Part shown: piece by piece, positions 1 to 8,854 of the stretch | Layout of the letters: every line of letters begins with the position of its first letter | How positions within the stretch are numbered: position 1 is the first letter of the stretch | Position numbers and translations under genes: made by a program | The notes under the pieces: generated by a model | Told to the model about the DNA's origin: nothing | The model's database searches: none | Seen by the model: the letters and a program-made list of their open reading frames with translations, nothing else | Source: an uncultured Lachnospiraceae bacterium | Lineage (GTDB): Bacteria; Bacillota; Clostridia; Lachnospirales; Lachnospiraceae | NCBI GenBank assembly: GCA_934293575.1 | Contig: CAKQYU010000004.1 | Span: 1 to 64,000, forward strand | DNA length: 64,000 nucleotides | Reading direction: 5' to 3'

Positions 1-96
1 AATAAGATATTCACTCCATAATCATGTCTGCTATCATTAACACAATTTACGTTTTCTCCTTATCTGGTTTCATTCATGGTCAGTAGATTTAAATTC

Positions 97-126
97 TTAA
101 AAATAGGAATGATAAGCTGTTATAAT
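97..126 (+). promoter_or_regulatory. weak candidate promoter
   Basis: A consensus -10 box TATAAT lies at 121-126 with only a poor -35 (TTAAAA, 97-102, spacing 18). It is the best sigma-A-like signal upstream of the zinc-ribbon gene at 198. The rest of positions 1-197 shows no gene. Confidence 0.25.
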
Positions 127-197
127 CTTAAAAAGAGTATGCTGTATACCTAAAATATGATAAACTAAAAATCAGTAATTTAAAGGAGGGGAAGGTC

Positions 198-1826
198 ATG
201 TATGAATGTCCGAATTGTGGGGGCAATCTAAAGTTTGACATTCAATCGCAGGATTTGCATTGTAAGTCATGTAATACACATATGGATCCGTATGCGTTTT
301 CAAAAGAAAAAGATGCGGAAGAAAGCCGGGAATATGATGTGACGGTGTTTACCTGTCCGCAGTGTGCAGGCGAAATTTACAGTACGGATGAAACGGCGGC
401 TGCATTTTGTACGTTTTGTGGGGCATCTACGATATTAGACAGTCGGTTGACCAAAGAGAAACGACCAAAGTATATTCTTCCGTTTCAAAAAACGAAAGAG
501 GACTGTAAGCAGGCATATTTTAAGACGGTAAGCAGGGCATGGTTTGCACCGAGGGAATTAAAGGATCCCAAATACGTGGATGGTTTTCGTGGAATTTATA
601 TGCCATATTGGCTTTATGATATGAAGATTAAGGGAAGAACCGCTTTTCCGGGAACAAAAAGTTACCGGAGAGGAGATTATGATATCACAAAGCACTATAA
701 TATCGAAGGGGATATTGACTGTGAATATAATGGAATATCTTATGATGCATCCGCGGCATTTTCGGATTCCATCAGCCAGCGGCTTGCACCATTTGATACA
801 AAACAAATGAAACCGTTTACACCGGCATTTTTAAGTGGATTTTATGCGGATGTGGCGGATGTTGGTGAGGAAATATACAAAGAATTGGCAATGGATTTTA
901 CGAAGGAACGGCTGGTTGTTTATCTGCGGGATAATAAAACCATGCGGTCCTATCATTCCTTCAATGATGTTAACAAATTAAAAAGATTTATGAATGTATC
1001 GGGAGAGCGGGAAGAGGCAGCGATGTTCCCGGTCTGGTTTATGTCTTACAGGAAGGGAAATCGTGTGGCATATGCAACGGTTAATGGTCAGACGGGAAAG
1101 GTAGTTGCGGATCTTCCGGTTGACCCTGCAAAATATATGATTGGTTCGGCAATATTGACCATAGTCATATTTTTGCTTCTGAATGCATTTGTATTTTTGC
1201 GTCCGATGACATTGTTGTTATTAATCTGCATGATTTCAATATTTACAATCTGGCTGTATGGAAGGGAATTAAGACAGATTCGTTGGAAGGATGAGGCATT
1301 AGATGATGCCGGTGTGCAGTACAAAGGCTCTTTGAAGGTAAAGCAGTTTAGCCAGCCAAAGGGAAATGCCACTACCGAAAAGATAAAAAACACATTAAAG
1401 AAAAACAAGCAGATATATCAGGTTATCGGGCTTATCGTTATCTTGCAGGTGGGATTTAGTATGTTAAGATCACTGTTGGATGTTTTGTTGTATATGTTAG
1501 ATAATCCGGTATTGCTTCGGTTTTTGTATCTGATTTTTTTAATAACTGCTTTTGGTGTTGGATTTTATTACAGGAAAGATTATGAATATGTAAGGAATGA
1601 AGAAAAGAAAATCCCGCTGATTGCCGGTTCGGTTGCCGCAATCTGTATTGCGATTGGGATTTTAATTGTGAAACCGGCACATGATATTTATTATTATGGG
1701 GCGGTTATAGCAGCTTTGATTACGGAATTGATAGCGGTATTTGATTTAATTCGTCATTATAATGTATTGGTTACAAGGAAACTTCCACAGTTTGAGCGAA
1801 AAGGAGGGGATGACGGTGCAAGATAG
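198..1826 (+). CDS. zinc-ribbon polytopic membrane protein (YdjG-like)
   Basis: The N-terminus holds two CXXC pairs (C4/C7 with C22/C25, then C53/C56 with C71/C74), forming two zinc ribbons of the TFIIB/rubredoxin-like kind. A soluble region follows to about residue 310, then about six hydrophobic segments (roughly 313-335, 337-355, 410-435, 440-460, 475-494, 500-520). A strong ribosome site AAAGGAGG sits 8 bases before the ATG. The gene overlaps the TPM-domain gene and is followed by a flotillin gene. In Bacillus subtilis the ydjG-ydjH-ydjI cluster has a comparable order (zinc-ribbon membrane protein, TPM protein, SPFH-type protein) and acts in envelope stress; a membrane scaffold or stress role here is inference. 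The enzymatic role, if any, is unknown. Confidence 0.75.
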   Translation: MYECPNCGGNLKFDIQSQDLHCKSCNTHMDPYAFSKEKDAEESREYDVTVFTCPQCAGEIYSTDETAAAFCTFCGASTILDSRLTKEKRPKYILPFQKTKEDCKQAYFKTVSRAWFAPRELKDPKYVDGFRGIYMPYWLYDMKIKGRTAFPGTKSYRRGDYDITKHYNIEGDIDCEYNGISYDASAAFSDSISQRLAPFDTKQMKPFTPAFLSGFYADVADVGEEIYKELAMDFTKERLVVYLRDNKTMRSYHSFNDVNKLKRFMNVSGEREEAAMFPVWFMSYRKGNRVAYATVNGQTGKVVADLPVDPAKYMIGSAILTIVIFLLLNAFVFLRPMTLLLLICMISIFTIWLYGRELRQIRWKDEALDDAGVQYKGSLKVKQFSQPKGNATTEKIKNTLKKNKQIYQVIGLIVILQVGFSMLRSLLDVLLYMLDNPVLLRFLYLIFLITAFGVGFYYRKDYEYVRNEEKKIPLIAGSVAAICIAIGILIVKPAHDIYYYGAVIAALITELIAVFDLIRHYNVLVTRKLPQFERKGGDDGAR

Positions 1827-2586
1827 GTTTTACATAAGAAAAAGTAAGAAAATTATCCGGCTTTTCCTGTTATTTGCTCTTGTATTCGGATGTTCGCTTC
1901 CGGTTATGGCACAGCAGGCGGATGGAGTGATACTGATTCAGGATGATGCAAATTTGCTGACGGCTGAGGAGAAAGAAAATCTTCGTTTGGATATGCAGCC
2001 AATGACGCAATACGGTAATGTAATCTTTTATTCGGTAGACAGTAATCCGGATTCTGCTGCAGAATGTGCTGCATCTTTTTATCGTTCAAAATATGATTAT
2101 GAGGACGGAACATTATTTTTGGTGGATATGGATAACCGGGAAATCTACATATATAATTCCGGGGAATTATCAAAGCTGATTACCAACCGGGAATGTTACA
2201 CCATTACGGACAACATTTATACCTATGCGTCGGATGCGGATTATTATACATGTGCAAAAACGGCATTTGAGCAGGAAGCCGATTTGATGGAGGGAAGAGA
2301 TATTCCACATCCGATGAAGTATATCAGTAATTTTCTTTTGGCGGCGGTGTTAGCGGTAATCTGTAATTATTTAATTGTAAAGGTATTTTCAAAGACCGGA
2401 AAACCAAAGGACAAGCTTATTATAGATGGACTGACCTATCGGGAAAATTTTGGAAATGCACAGGCTGTTTTTACGCATGAGACGAAAGTATATAATCCGG
2501 TAAGTTCCGGCGGAGGTGGTTCTTCTGGCGGAGGCGGATCTTCCGGTGGTGGTGGTAGCAGCTCCGGAGGCGGACATAGTTTTTAG
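1816..2586 (+). CDS. TPM-domain membrane protein with Gly/Ser-rich tail
   Basis: The protein has a signal-peptide-like hydrophobic stretch ending near VMAQQ, then a TPM domain (Psb32/YgcG/YdjH family) recognisable from the D-x-A-x-L-L-T-x-x-E-K start and the TLFLVDMDNREIYIY strand. One transmembrane segment follows, then a C-terminal tail of repeated GGGGSS ending GGGHSF. The GTG at 1816 is chosen because AAGGAGG at 1801-1807 lies 8 bases upstream; an in-frame ATG at 1810 would leave only 2 bases. It overlaps the end of the zinc-ribbon gene, so translation is probably coupled. TPM proteins are thought to assist membrane complexes; partnership with the upstream protein and the flotillin is inferred from order and the ydjGHI parallel. 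Confidence 0.75.
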   Translation: MQDRFYIRKSKKIIRLFLLFALVFGCSLPVMAQQADGVILIQDDANLLTAEEKENLRLDMQPMTQYGNVIFYSVDSNPDSAAECAASFYRSKYDYEDGTLFLVDMDNREIYIYNSGELSKLITNRECYTITDNIYTYASDADYYTCAKTAFEQEADLMEGRDIPHPMKYISNFLLAAVLAVICNYLIVKVFSKTGKPKDKLIIDGLTYRENFGNAQAVFTHETKVYNPVSSGGGGSSGGGGSSGGGGSSSGGGHSF

Positions 2587-2600
2587 GGGGATTTCCGTCA

Positions 2601-2629
2601 TTGTGCAAATTGTACGGTTATGATATGAT
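2601..2629 (+). promoter_or_regulatory. candidate promoter of the flotillin gene
   Basis: TTGTGC (2601-2606) and TATGAT (2624-2629) are 17 bases apart, and TGA directly precedes the -10 as in extended -10 promoters. It could give the flotillin gene its own transcript within the 120-base gap after the TPM gene. Confidence 0.45.
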
Positions 2630-2706
2630 AACCAGTATGATACTCTTACGGTGTCGGGTTCGGATAACAGCCGGCAAAAGGCTTAAGAGAAAAGGAGGAA
2701 GTGTAA

Positions 2707-4272
2707 ATGGAGGGTTTTGTTTCAGGTTCCATTTTAATTGGAATTGTTTTGGTTGTAGTAATACTGATTGTGTTGCTTTCAAGTTATGTAAAAGCACCAC
2801 CGGATAAGGCATATATCATTTCCGGTTTAAGAAAAACGCCTAAGATTTTAATCGGTAAAGCGGGTTTGAAGCTTCCGTTTTTTGAAAGAAAAGATGAGTT
2901 GCTTGTAAAACAGATCAGTATTGATATTAAAACCGGAGATTATGTACCGACACTTGATTTTATCGGTGTCAATATTGATGCGGTTGCAAAGGTTAAAATC
3001 CGTACGGATGAGGAAGGAATCCAGCTTGCAATGAAGAACTTCCTGAATATGAAGGAGCCTCAGATTATGGAGGCGCTGGTTGATTCTTTGCAGGGTAACA
3101 TGCGTGAAATTATAGGTACAATCAGCTTGAAGGATCTGTGTAATGACCGGAAATCATTTGGTGATCAGGTACAGGAAAAGGCACAGGTTGATATGAACCG
3201 CCTTGGTATCGAGATTATTTCCTGCAACATCCAGCATGTAGAGGATCAGAATGATTTAATTATTGCACTTGGTCAGGATAACATGGCTGCCATCCAGAAG
3301 AATGCAAGTATTGCAAAGGCAAATGCAGACCGTGACGTTGCAATTGCACAGGCACAGGCAGCGAAAGAAGCGAATGATGCCAAAGTATTATCCGATACAG
3401 AGATTGCGGTAAAACAAAATGAACTGTCAATCAAGAAGGCTGAATTAAAGACAATTGAAGATACAAAGAACGCAGAAGCGGATGCAGCTTACGAAATTCA
3501 AAAAGAAGCACAGCGTAAGACGATAGAGGTCACCAAGACGGAAGCGGATATCGCAAGACAGGAAAAAGAAGTAGACTTAAAGAAAAAAGAGGCTGAAGTT
3601 AAGGAACAGGCGTTAGACGCTGAGATTCGTAAAAAGGCAGAAGCGGACAAATTCGCAAAACAGCAGGAAGCGGATGCACAGTTATATCAAAGACAGAGAA
3701 ACGCAGAAGCGGATAAGTTTGAAAAACAACAGGAAGCCGAAGCAAAAAAGGCACAGGCAGAGGCTGAACTTTATGCAAAACAGCAGGAGGCAGAAGGTAT
3801 CCGTGCAGTAGGTGAGGCAGAGGCGAAGGCTATTGAGGCAAAGGGTGTTGCAGAAGCAGAAGCGCTTGAGAAAAAGGCAGAGGCCATGAAGAAATACGGT
3901 CAGGCTGCCATGGTAGAAATGATTGTAAAGGCATTACCGGAAATGGCAAAGGCAATAGCAGAGCCGTTATCTACGATTGATAAGGTAACAATCATCGACA
4001 GTGGAAACGGAGATTCCGGTGTTGGTTCTATGGGAACCTATGTGCCACAGGTTTTGGCAAAGACGATTGAATCTGTAAAAGAGGCAACCGGTATTGATAT
4101 TTCCGAGATAATGAGAGCCAATACATATGATGCGGTTGTCAATAAGAATATCAATGTGACGGGATTGGACGGAGTGACAATTAATCCTCAGACATCAAAG
4201 GCTTCGGATGCACCGCAGAAAGAGAAGGTTGTACCTGCAGTGGATGAAGTTGCAAATACAACAGAAGAATAG
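2707..4272 (+). CDS. flotillin-like SPFH protein (FloT/YuaG type)
   Basis: A short N-terminal membrane hairpin (about residues 5-28) is followed by an SPFH/band-7 domain (about 30-220, starting at YVKAPPDKAYIISG). A long Ala/Glu/Lys/Gln-rich coiled coil follows (about 220-395, with repeated AEADKF and KQQEAEA units). The C-terminal region is GQAAMVEMIVKALPEMAK plus an acidic tail. At 521 residues it matches FloT-type flotillins (about 500) rather than the shorter FloA type. Flotillins oligomerise on the inner membrane leaflet and organise membrane microdomains and fluidity. GAGAAAAGGAGG upstream gives a clear ribosome site. The usual NfeD partner gene is not adjacent; zinc-ribbon and TPM proteins precede it and a CmpB-family protein follows 18 bases later. 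Confidence 0.9.
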   Translation: MEGFVSGSILIGIVLVVVILIVLLSSYVKAPPDKAYIISGLRKTPKILIGKAGLKLPFFERKDELLVKQISIDIKTGDYVPTLDFIGVNIDAVAKVKIRTDEEGIQLAMKNFLNMKEPQIMEALVDSLQGNMREIIGTISLKDLCNDRKSFGDQVQEKAQVDMNRLGIEIISCNIQHVEDQNDLIIALGQDNMAAIQKNASIAKANADRDVAIAQAQAAKEANDAKVLSDTEIAVKQNELSIKKAELKTIEDTKNAEADAAYEIQKEAQRKTIEVTKTEADIARQEKEVDLKKKEAEVKEQALDAEIRKKAEADKFAKQQEADAQLYQRQRNAEADKFEKQQEAEAKKAQAEAELYAKQQEAEGIRAVGEAEAKAIEAKGVAEAEALEKKAEAMKKYGQAAMVEMIVKALPEMAKAIAEPLSTIDKVTIIDSGNGDSGVGSMGTYVPQVLAKTIESVKEATGIDISEIMRANTYDAVVNKNINVTGLDGVTINPQTSKASDAPQKEKVVPAVDEVANTTEE

Positions 4273-4290
4273 GTAGAGGAATAATTTAGT

Positions 4291-5073
4291 ATGACATTTC
4301 ATTTTAACAGCTGGTTAGTATATTTTTATTTTTATTGTATCGTCGGATGGGTATTTGAATCCGGAAACGTATCGATTCGTCAGAAAAAATGGGTAAACAG
4401 AGGATTTATGAAAGGTCCGTGGCTGCCTTTATATGGAAGTGGAGCGCTGGTTATTTTAATATCGACATTACCGTTTGCAAAGAATCCGGTTATGGTCTAT
4501 TTTGCGGCGGCAATATCTGCGACGATATTGGAATATATTACAGGCGTTGGAATGCTTGCATTATTTAAAGTGCGATATTGGGATTACCGGTATCGTAAGA
4601 TACAATTTCAGGGACATATCTGTCTGGTTTCAACCATTGTATGGGGATTTTTGGGACTGTTAATGGTATATGTGATACATCCGCCGGTTGTAAGGCTGGT
4701 AAACAGCTGGAATCCGGAGGTTGTCAGTATTGTAACCTTTCTTATTACGCTTTGTATTGTATATGACTTTACAAATTCATTCAGAGAGGCTATGGATTTG
4801 CGTACGTTGATTACACAGGCAGAGGAATTAAAAAAGCGTATGGACATGGCTTTGGAAGAGGGAAAAGAGCGTATTGAACAAAGGATTGCAGATGCCAGAG
4901 AGCAACATCTTGACAACAGGGCAGAGTTGGAACAGGCATTTGAGAATTTAAGGGAACGTTTGGAGCAGAAATCCAAACCTTTACTGATGCGAAATCCGTA
5001 TGCAAGTTTTCGGAATTTTGAAAAAGAGACGGAAGAAATTCGGAGACGTTTACAAATCAAATGGAAAAAATAA
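4291..5073 (+). CDS. CmpB-family (ABC-transporter type IV-like) membrane protein
   Basis: The sequence matches the PF06541 'putative ABC-transporter type IV' family: the opening FYFYCIVGWVFES, then NRGFMKGPWLPLYGSGA and the LEYITGVGMLALF block are characteristic. About five membrane segments fill residues 8-165. The last 90 residues are charged and coiled-coil-like (EELKKRMDMALEEGKERIEQR), which is longer than the core family. Despite the family name, no ATP-binding or substrate-binding partner lies nearby, so a transport role is unproven. It starts 18 bases after the flotillin stop and is probably cotranscribed. Confidence 0.75.
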   Translation: MTFHFNSWLVYFYFYCIVGWVFESGNVSIRQKKWVNRGFMKGPWLPLYGSGALVILISTLPFAKNPVMVYFAAAISATILEYITGVGMLALFKVRYWDYRYRKIQFQGHICLVSTIVWGFLGLLMVYVIHPPVVRLVNSWNPEVVSIVTFLITLCIVYDFTNSFREAMDLRTLITQAEELKKRMDMALEEGKERIEQRIADAREQHLDNRAELEQAFENLRERLEQKSKPLLMRNPYASFRNFEKETEEIRRRLQIKWKK

Positions 5074-5097
5074 TAGCTGTAAGCTGGAGGAAGGATT

Positions 5098-5475
5098 ATG
5101 GAAGAGAGAGAAATTCTTCAAAAGGATATATTGCAGGAGCTGATTACTTATAGTGACAGTCTGATTCCTGCGTTACAACAGGTAATTAAAGAGTTAAAAG
5201 ACCAAGGAGAGGAAAAGGATGATACAGAGGATTTTTTGTCCGAGGTTATCAATGGAATTAACTGGGAAATCGAAGTGTATAATCAGTGTTCATCCTTAAT
5301 TGATTCCAGTTGTAATTATATCGATAAAAAGGTTATGATTGCTTCCGTAAAAAGTCTTGGAATGGCATTGAACAGTGGGGATGTCTGGCAGATATCGGAT
5401 TGTCTGGAATATGATTTTCTGCCGTTTTTGAATAAACTGGATCTGGCAGCCAAACTCGTCGTGGAAAAGTTCTGA
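5098..5475 (+). CDS. small acidic helical protein, function unknown
   Basis: A 125-residue soluble protein with no recognised family. It is mostly predicted helix (DILQELITYSDSLIPALQQVI) with two cysteines and no signal peptide. The ribosome site GGAGGAAGG stands just before the ATG, 24 bases after the CmpB-type gene, so it looks like the last gene of this cluster. It is followed by a bidirectional terminator and, on the opposite strand, by a FliD-like gene. Its size and helicity would suit a chaperone or adaptor, but nothing in the sequence demonstrates that. Confidence 0.6.
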   Translation: MEEREILQKDILQELITYSDSLIPALQQVIKELKDQGEEKDDTEDFLSEVINGINWEIEVYNQCSSLIDSSCNYIDKKVMIASVKSLGMALNSGDVWQISDCLEYDFLPFLNKLDLAAKLVVEKF

Positions 5476-5511
5476 TAAATATTGATATATAAAAATGCTG
5501 ATACATTAAGA

Positions 5512-5548
5512 AAAAGCCTGTACCGGAGAGTATCCGATACAGGCTTTT
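5512..5548. terminator. bidirectional intrinsic terminator
   Basis: AAAAGCCTGTA (5512-5522) pairs perfectly with TACAGGCTTTT (5538-5548); an inner CGGA/TCCG extends the stem past one mismatch. A/T runs flank both sides, so it can end transcripts from both convergent genes. It overlaps the stop codon of the minus-strand gene. Confidence 0.85.
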
Positions 5549-6812
5549 ATGCGTAATCATTAAACAGTAATCCGGAATATCTTGACGGATTATATGGATT
5601 CGGATAGGTTCCCTGCGTGTTTGGGTAGGTTACCACAACCTTATCAATGTAGTTTAATGGATTCAATGTCATGTTATCTGTTGTCCGTTTGATATCTCTG
5701 TGAAAATCCGATAAATCATCGTTAAATAATTTCTGGATTTCGGAACTGTCCACCTCTTTTGTGATATGTAGATAACCGTTCTCATCAACATCTAATCCGG
5801 CAGCGGTAAGGCTTTCCGAATGTCGTCTTGTGATGCTGGAAATGTCGCGGAAAAGTTTGGTCGCTCCTCTTTGGCTGGCACCGCTTCTGGCAATATCAAT
5901 CAACTGATTATAAGAGTCTGTAAAGTCCTTAAGCTTATCCGATACCTTTTCGTCATCCAATACCAGATGAACATTAACCGGTTCGCTGCTTGCAGATAAT
6001 AAATCCAAATCCATCGATTGATTTAACGAGATACGATTGCTGATGGATGTATGGAAACTGTCATTGATATAAAACTGCGCGTTGGCAGGTTTGATTTCAA
6101 CCTGATCCACGCCTAGCGCAGAACTGATATCATTATCTAAATAGGTATCGTTAAAATGGAAGAATAATTCTCCTTCCTGCGGAAGTCCGACTGCCTCTGA
6201 GCGTAGTACCAATGCACTGGTTCCGTTCACACGCTGATTGCGGATGTTTGCCCGGACGCCGATATTGTGTTCATTGATGGAATTCGCAATGTTTCGTTGA
6301 ATTTGTTGGTTTGTATCACCCTTATGTACATTCAGTTGGAAGGCATATTCATTTCTGCCAACAGATATACTAAACGTATAATCGCCCGGTGGAAAAGAAG
6401 TTTCTCCGGATGGCAGATAATTTCCGACATTTGTCTGACCTGTTGCCAAAGAATCAACCTTTACGGAAAGGGTGTCCGGTATGTTTTGTGCAGAACTGTC
6501 ATTCAGACTGGCATAAACCACCTGCTCATTGTCGGAGACGGCTGTCATTTGCTGGAACAGATTACTGCGCTGCATACTTAAAGAGTCGCTCTCTTGAGCT
6601 AATGCCATGGAAGCTTCCTTAATGCCGATTGCATAAGCCTGACTGTTGTCCGAAAGAGTAAACTTATAAAATGGCGAATGCTGGTTTTGTTTAACTATGT
6701 TATTATATATGGTTTTTAAATCATCTTTTTTCTGCGTGCTATTCTTACGATTGGATAAAGGCGCAACTAACTGCGTGCTGTAGTGATTATAGACATTATT
6801 TAAATTCAGCAT
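5547..6812 (-). CDS. FliD-like (flagellar hook-associated protein 2-like) protein
   Basis: The middle of this 421-residue protein resembles the flagellar cap protein FliD. It has LSVKVDSLATGQ, a strand-rich segment FSISVGRNEYAFQLNV, and the GDTNQQIQRNIANSINEHNIGV block typical of the FliD N-terminal domain. A later DKLKDFTDSYNQLI helix recalls the FliD C-terminal helix. The family is usually longer, and the usual N-terminal opening is replaced by an unrelated-looking 100-residue stretch. The ribosome site GGAAGGAGGAAC precedes the ATG. No flagellar gene is near, so it may be an orphan filament-cap homologue, a relic, or a component of another surface structure. Confidence 0.55.
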   Translation of the reverse strand: MLNLNNVYNHYSTQLVAPLSNRKNSTQKKDDLKTIYNNIVKQNQHSPFYKFTLSDNSQAYAIGIKEASMALAQESDSLSMQRSNLFQQMTAVSDNEQVVYASLNDSSAQNIPDTLSVKVDSLATGQTNVGNYLPSGETSFPPGDYTFSISVGRNEYAFQLNVHKGDTNQQIQRNIANSINEHNIGVRANIRNQRVNGTSALVLRSEAVGLPQEGELFFHFNDTYLDNDISSALGVDQVEIKPANAQFYINDSFHTSISNRISLNQSMDLDLLSASSEPVNVHLVLDDEKVSDKLKDFTDSYNQLIDIARSGASQRGATKLFRDISSITRRHSESLTAAGLDVDENGYLHITKEVDSSEIQKLFNDDLSDFHRDIKRTTDNMTLNPLNYIDKVVVTYPNTQGTYPNPYNPSRYSGLLFNDYA

Positions 6813-6870
6813 AACCTGTTCCTCCTTCCTTGGATGATTTGTCGTCTTATGCTAACAGATATATGGAATA

Positions 6871-6890
6871 TATCTTCATCCGTGAAGATA
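6871..6890 (-). promoter_or_regulatory. perfect hairpin in the FliD-like gene leader
   Basis: TATCTTCA (6871-6878) and TGAAGATA (6883-6890) form an 8-bp palindrome with a 4-base centre, 58 bases upstream of the FliD-like start. It could be an operator or an RNA hairpin. No convincing sigma-A or sigma-D promoter was found on this strand nearby. Confidence 0.35.
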
Positions 6891-6996
6891 AAATATCCTA
6901 CTATCCCATATTCATATAGATATAATTAATGTTATTTTAATACAGATATTACAAGATGTCTAGAGAAAGATTGTAGAAAAAAGATTTTTTCTGTCA

Positions 6997-7025
6997 TTGA
7001 CAGGCAATAAAAATTTATATATAAT
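6997..7025 (+). promoter_or_regulatory. full-consensus promoter of the Na+/solute symporter gene
   Basis: TTGACA (6997-7002) and TATAAT (7020-7025) are exactly 17 bases apart, a perfect sigma-A promoter. The transcript would carry a leader of about 75 bases containing the direct repeat GCGTTAAAGCGTT and the palindrome AACGCGTT (near 7069-7076), a possible operator region. Confidence 0.85.
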
Positions 7026-7108
7026 CTACTTCATGGCGTTAAAGCGTTGCAACTTAAAAGTGTTAAATGAACGCGTTTTAAATATTTACAAGGTAGAGGA
7101 GAGAAGAA

Positions 7109-8695
7109 ATGGAAACTTCAGGTATTATTTTATGTGTCATCTTATTGATTGCTTTCTTTTCCGTGATGATTGGAGTAGGAATCTACACAAGAAAGCATGC
7201 AACAGATGTAAATGGATTTGTATTGGGAGGGCGTTCCGTTGGTCCGTGGCTGACAGCGTTTGCTTTTGGTACATCTTATTTTTCGGCGGTTATTTTTGTT
7301 GGATATGCAGGACAGTTTGGCTGGAATTTTGGTATGTCCGCAACCTGGGCGGGACTTGGGAATGCATTTATCGGTTCTTTGCTGGCATGGAATGTACTGG
7401 GTCGTAGAACAAGAGTAATGACACAGCAGATTGATGCAAAGACAATGCCGGATTTCTTTGGAAAAAGATTTCAATCGACACCGCTTAAGGTGGCAGCATC
7501 TATTATCGTATTTATTTTTCTGATTCCGTATACAGCGTCTTTGTATAATGGATTGTCAAGTTTATTTGGAATGGCATTTGATATTCCATATTGGGTAATT
7601 ATTGTTGTTATGGCGGTTCTTACCGGATTTTATGTAATTTTTGGTGGATACATGGCAACGGCAATTAATGATTTTATTCAGGGAATCATCATGTTGTTCG
7701 GTATTTGTGCAGTTATCGGTGCAGTGATTTATGACAATGGTGGATTGTTGGAAGCAACAAAATCGTTAGCGGCAATTGAAGGAGATGCCGGCTGGCAGGG
7801 TGCATATTCATCTTTCTTCGGACCGGATCCGTTGGCATTGTTATTTGTGGTTATCTTGACTTCGCTTGGTACCTGGGGACTTCCGCAGATGGTTGGAAAG
7901 TTCTATGCAATTAAGAGTGAAAATGATATTAAAAAGGGAACGATTATTTCCACCATCTTTGCAATTATTGTAGCAGGTGGTTGTTATTTCCTGGGTGGTT
8001 TTGGACGTCTTTATGATGTAGCGATAAATGAAACTACAGGAAAACCGTTGTTTGATACAATTATTCCGACGATGCTTTCTACATTGCCATCGGTTATTAT
8101 TGCAGTTGTAATTGTCCTTGTATTATCGGCTTCCATGTCAACTCTTTCGTCTTTGGTATTGACATCAAGCTCAACCTTTACGCTTGATGTAATTAAACCG
8201 GCATCAAAGAAGGAAATTTCCGACAAACAGCAGGTAGCAATCATGAGAGTGTTTATCGTATTTTTCATTTTCGTATCGGCAGTGATTGCGATTGTAAAGG
8301 ATGCGCATCCGGAGGTAACATTTATCGCACAGATGATGGGTGTTTCCTGGGGAGCATTAGCCGGAGCATTTCTGGCACCGTTCTTATACGGCTTATATTG
8401 GAAGGGTGTTACAAAGGCGGCAACCGCTGTATGTTTTGTATGGGGATGTGCAATTGCAATCTTGCAGATGATTATCACATTAGGTGGTGTTGATATTTCA
8501 GGCTGGGGAACCGTACTTTCTTATATCTTCCGTTCGTCAATTAACTCCGGTGTAGTTGCGATGGTAGGCGGATTGATTATCGTTCCGGTAGTAAGTCTGT
8601 TTACAAAGAAATTGGATGAAAAACATACCGAAGAAATTTTTGCCTGCTATGATCAGACAGTAACGGTTCATAAAACCAAATCATTAGAAGAATAA
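7109..8695 (+). CDS. sodium:solute symporter (SSS family)
   Basis: A 528-residue protein with about 13 hydrophobic segments and SSS-family motifs: the early GGRSVGPWLTAFAFGTSYFS block (transmembrane segment 2 region), the FGGYMATAINDFIQGIIML stretch, and SASMSTLSSLVLTSSS, which resembles the sodium-site serines of segment 8. The family couples Na+ entry to uptake of sugars, proline, pantothenate and other solutes; the substrate here cannot be told. It is a single-gene unit with a perfect promoter upstream and a terminator downstream. The ribosome site GGTAGAGGAGAG precedes the ATG. Confidence 0.88.
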   Translation: METSGIILCVILLIAFFSVMIGVGIYTRKHATDVNGFVLGGRSVGPWLTAFAFGTSYFSAVIFVGYAGQFGWNFGMSATWAGLGNAFIGSLLAWNVLGRRTRVMTQQIDAKTMPDFFGKRFQSTPLKVAASIIVFIFLIPYTASLYNGLSSLFGMAFDIPYWVIIVVMAVLTGFYVIFGGYMATAINDFIQGIIMLFGICAVIGAVIYDNGGLLEATKSLAAIEGDAGWQGAYSSFFGPDPLALLFVVILTSLGTWGLPQMVGKFYAIKSENDIKKGTIISTIFAIIVAGGCYFLGGFGRLYDVAINETTGKPLFDTIIPTMLSTLPSVIIAVVIVLVLSASMSTLSSLVLTSSSTFTLDVIKPASKKEISDKQQVAIMRVFIVFFIFVSAVIAIVKDAHPEVTFIAQMMGVSWGALAGAFLAPFLYGLYWKGVTKAATAVCFVWGCAIAILQMIITLGGVDISGWGTVLSYIFRSSINSGVVAMVGGLIIVPVVSLFTKKLDEKHTEEIFACYDQTVTVHKTKSLEE

Positions 8696-8721
8696 ACCAA
8701 ATTACAGATGATGTATAGAAT

Positions 8722-8767
8722 ATCCCTCCTGTGAAAGATGAAAGAATCAAATCAGGAGGGATTTTTT
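8722..8767 (+). terminator. intrinsic terminator after the symporter gene
   Basis: ATCCCTCCTG (8722-8731) pairs with CAGGAGGGAT (8753-8762) around a 21-base loop and is followed by a run of T residues. Confidence 0.85.
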
Positions 8768-8793
8768 GTCCCATGTTAAAACATAAAAAAATG

Positions 8794-8822
8794 TTTCAGA
8801 AATATAATAATTGTGATATTAT
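8794..8822 (+). promoter_or_regulatory. candidate extended -10 promoter
   Basis: TGA-TATTAT (8814-8822) fits an extended -10 element; the -35 (TTTCAG, 8794-8799, spacing 17) is weak. It would drive the small export protein and corA genes. Confidence 0.4.
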
Positions 8823-8854
8823 AAATTGTATGCTGATTTTTTAAGGAGACAAGA

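Noticed and set aside
7030..7108. Leader of the symporter gene as a riboswitch
   Set aside because: Too short and without a recognised aptamer; only short repeats and a palindrome are seen.
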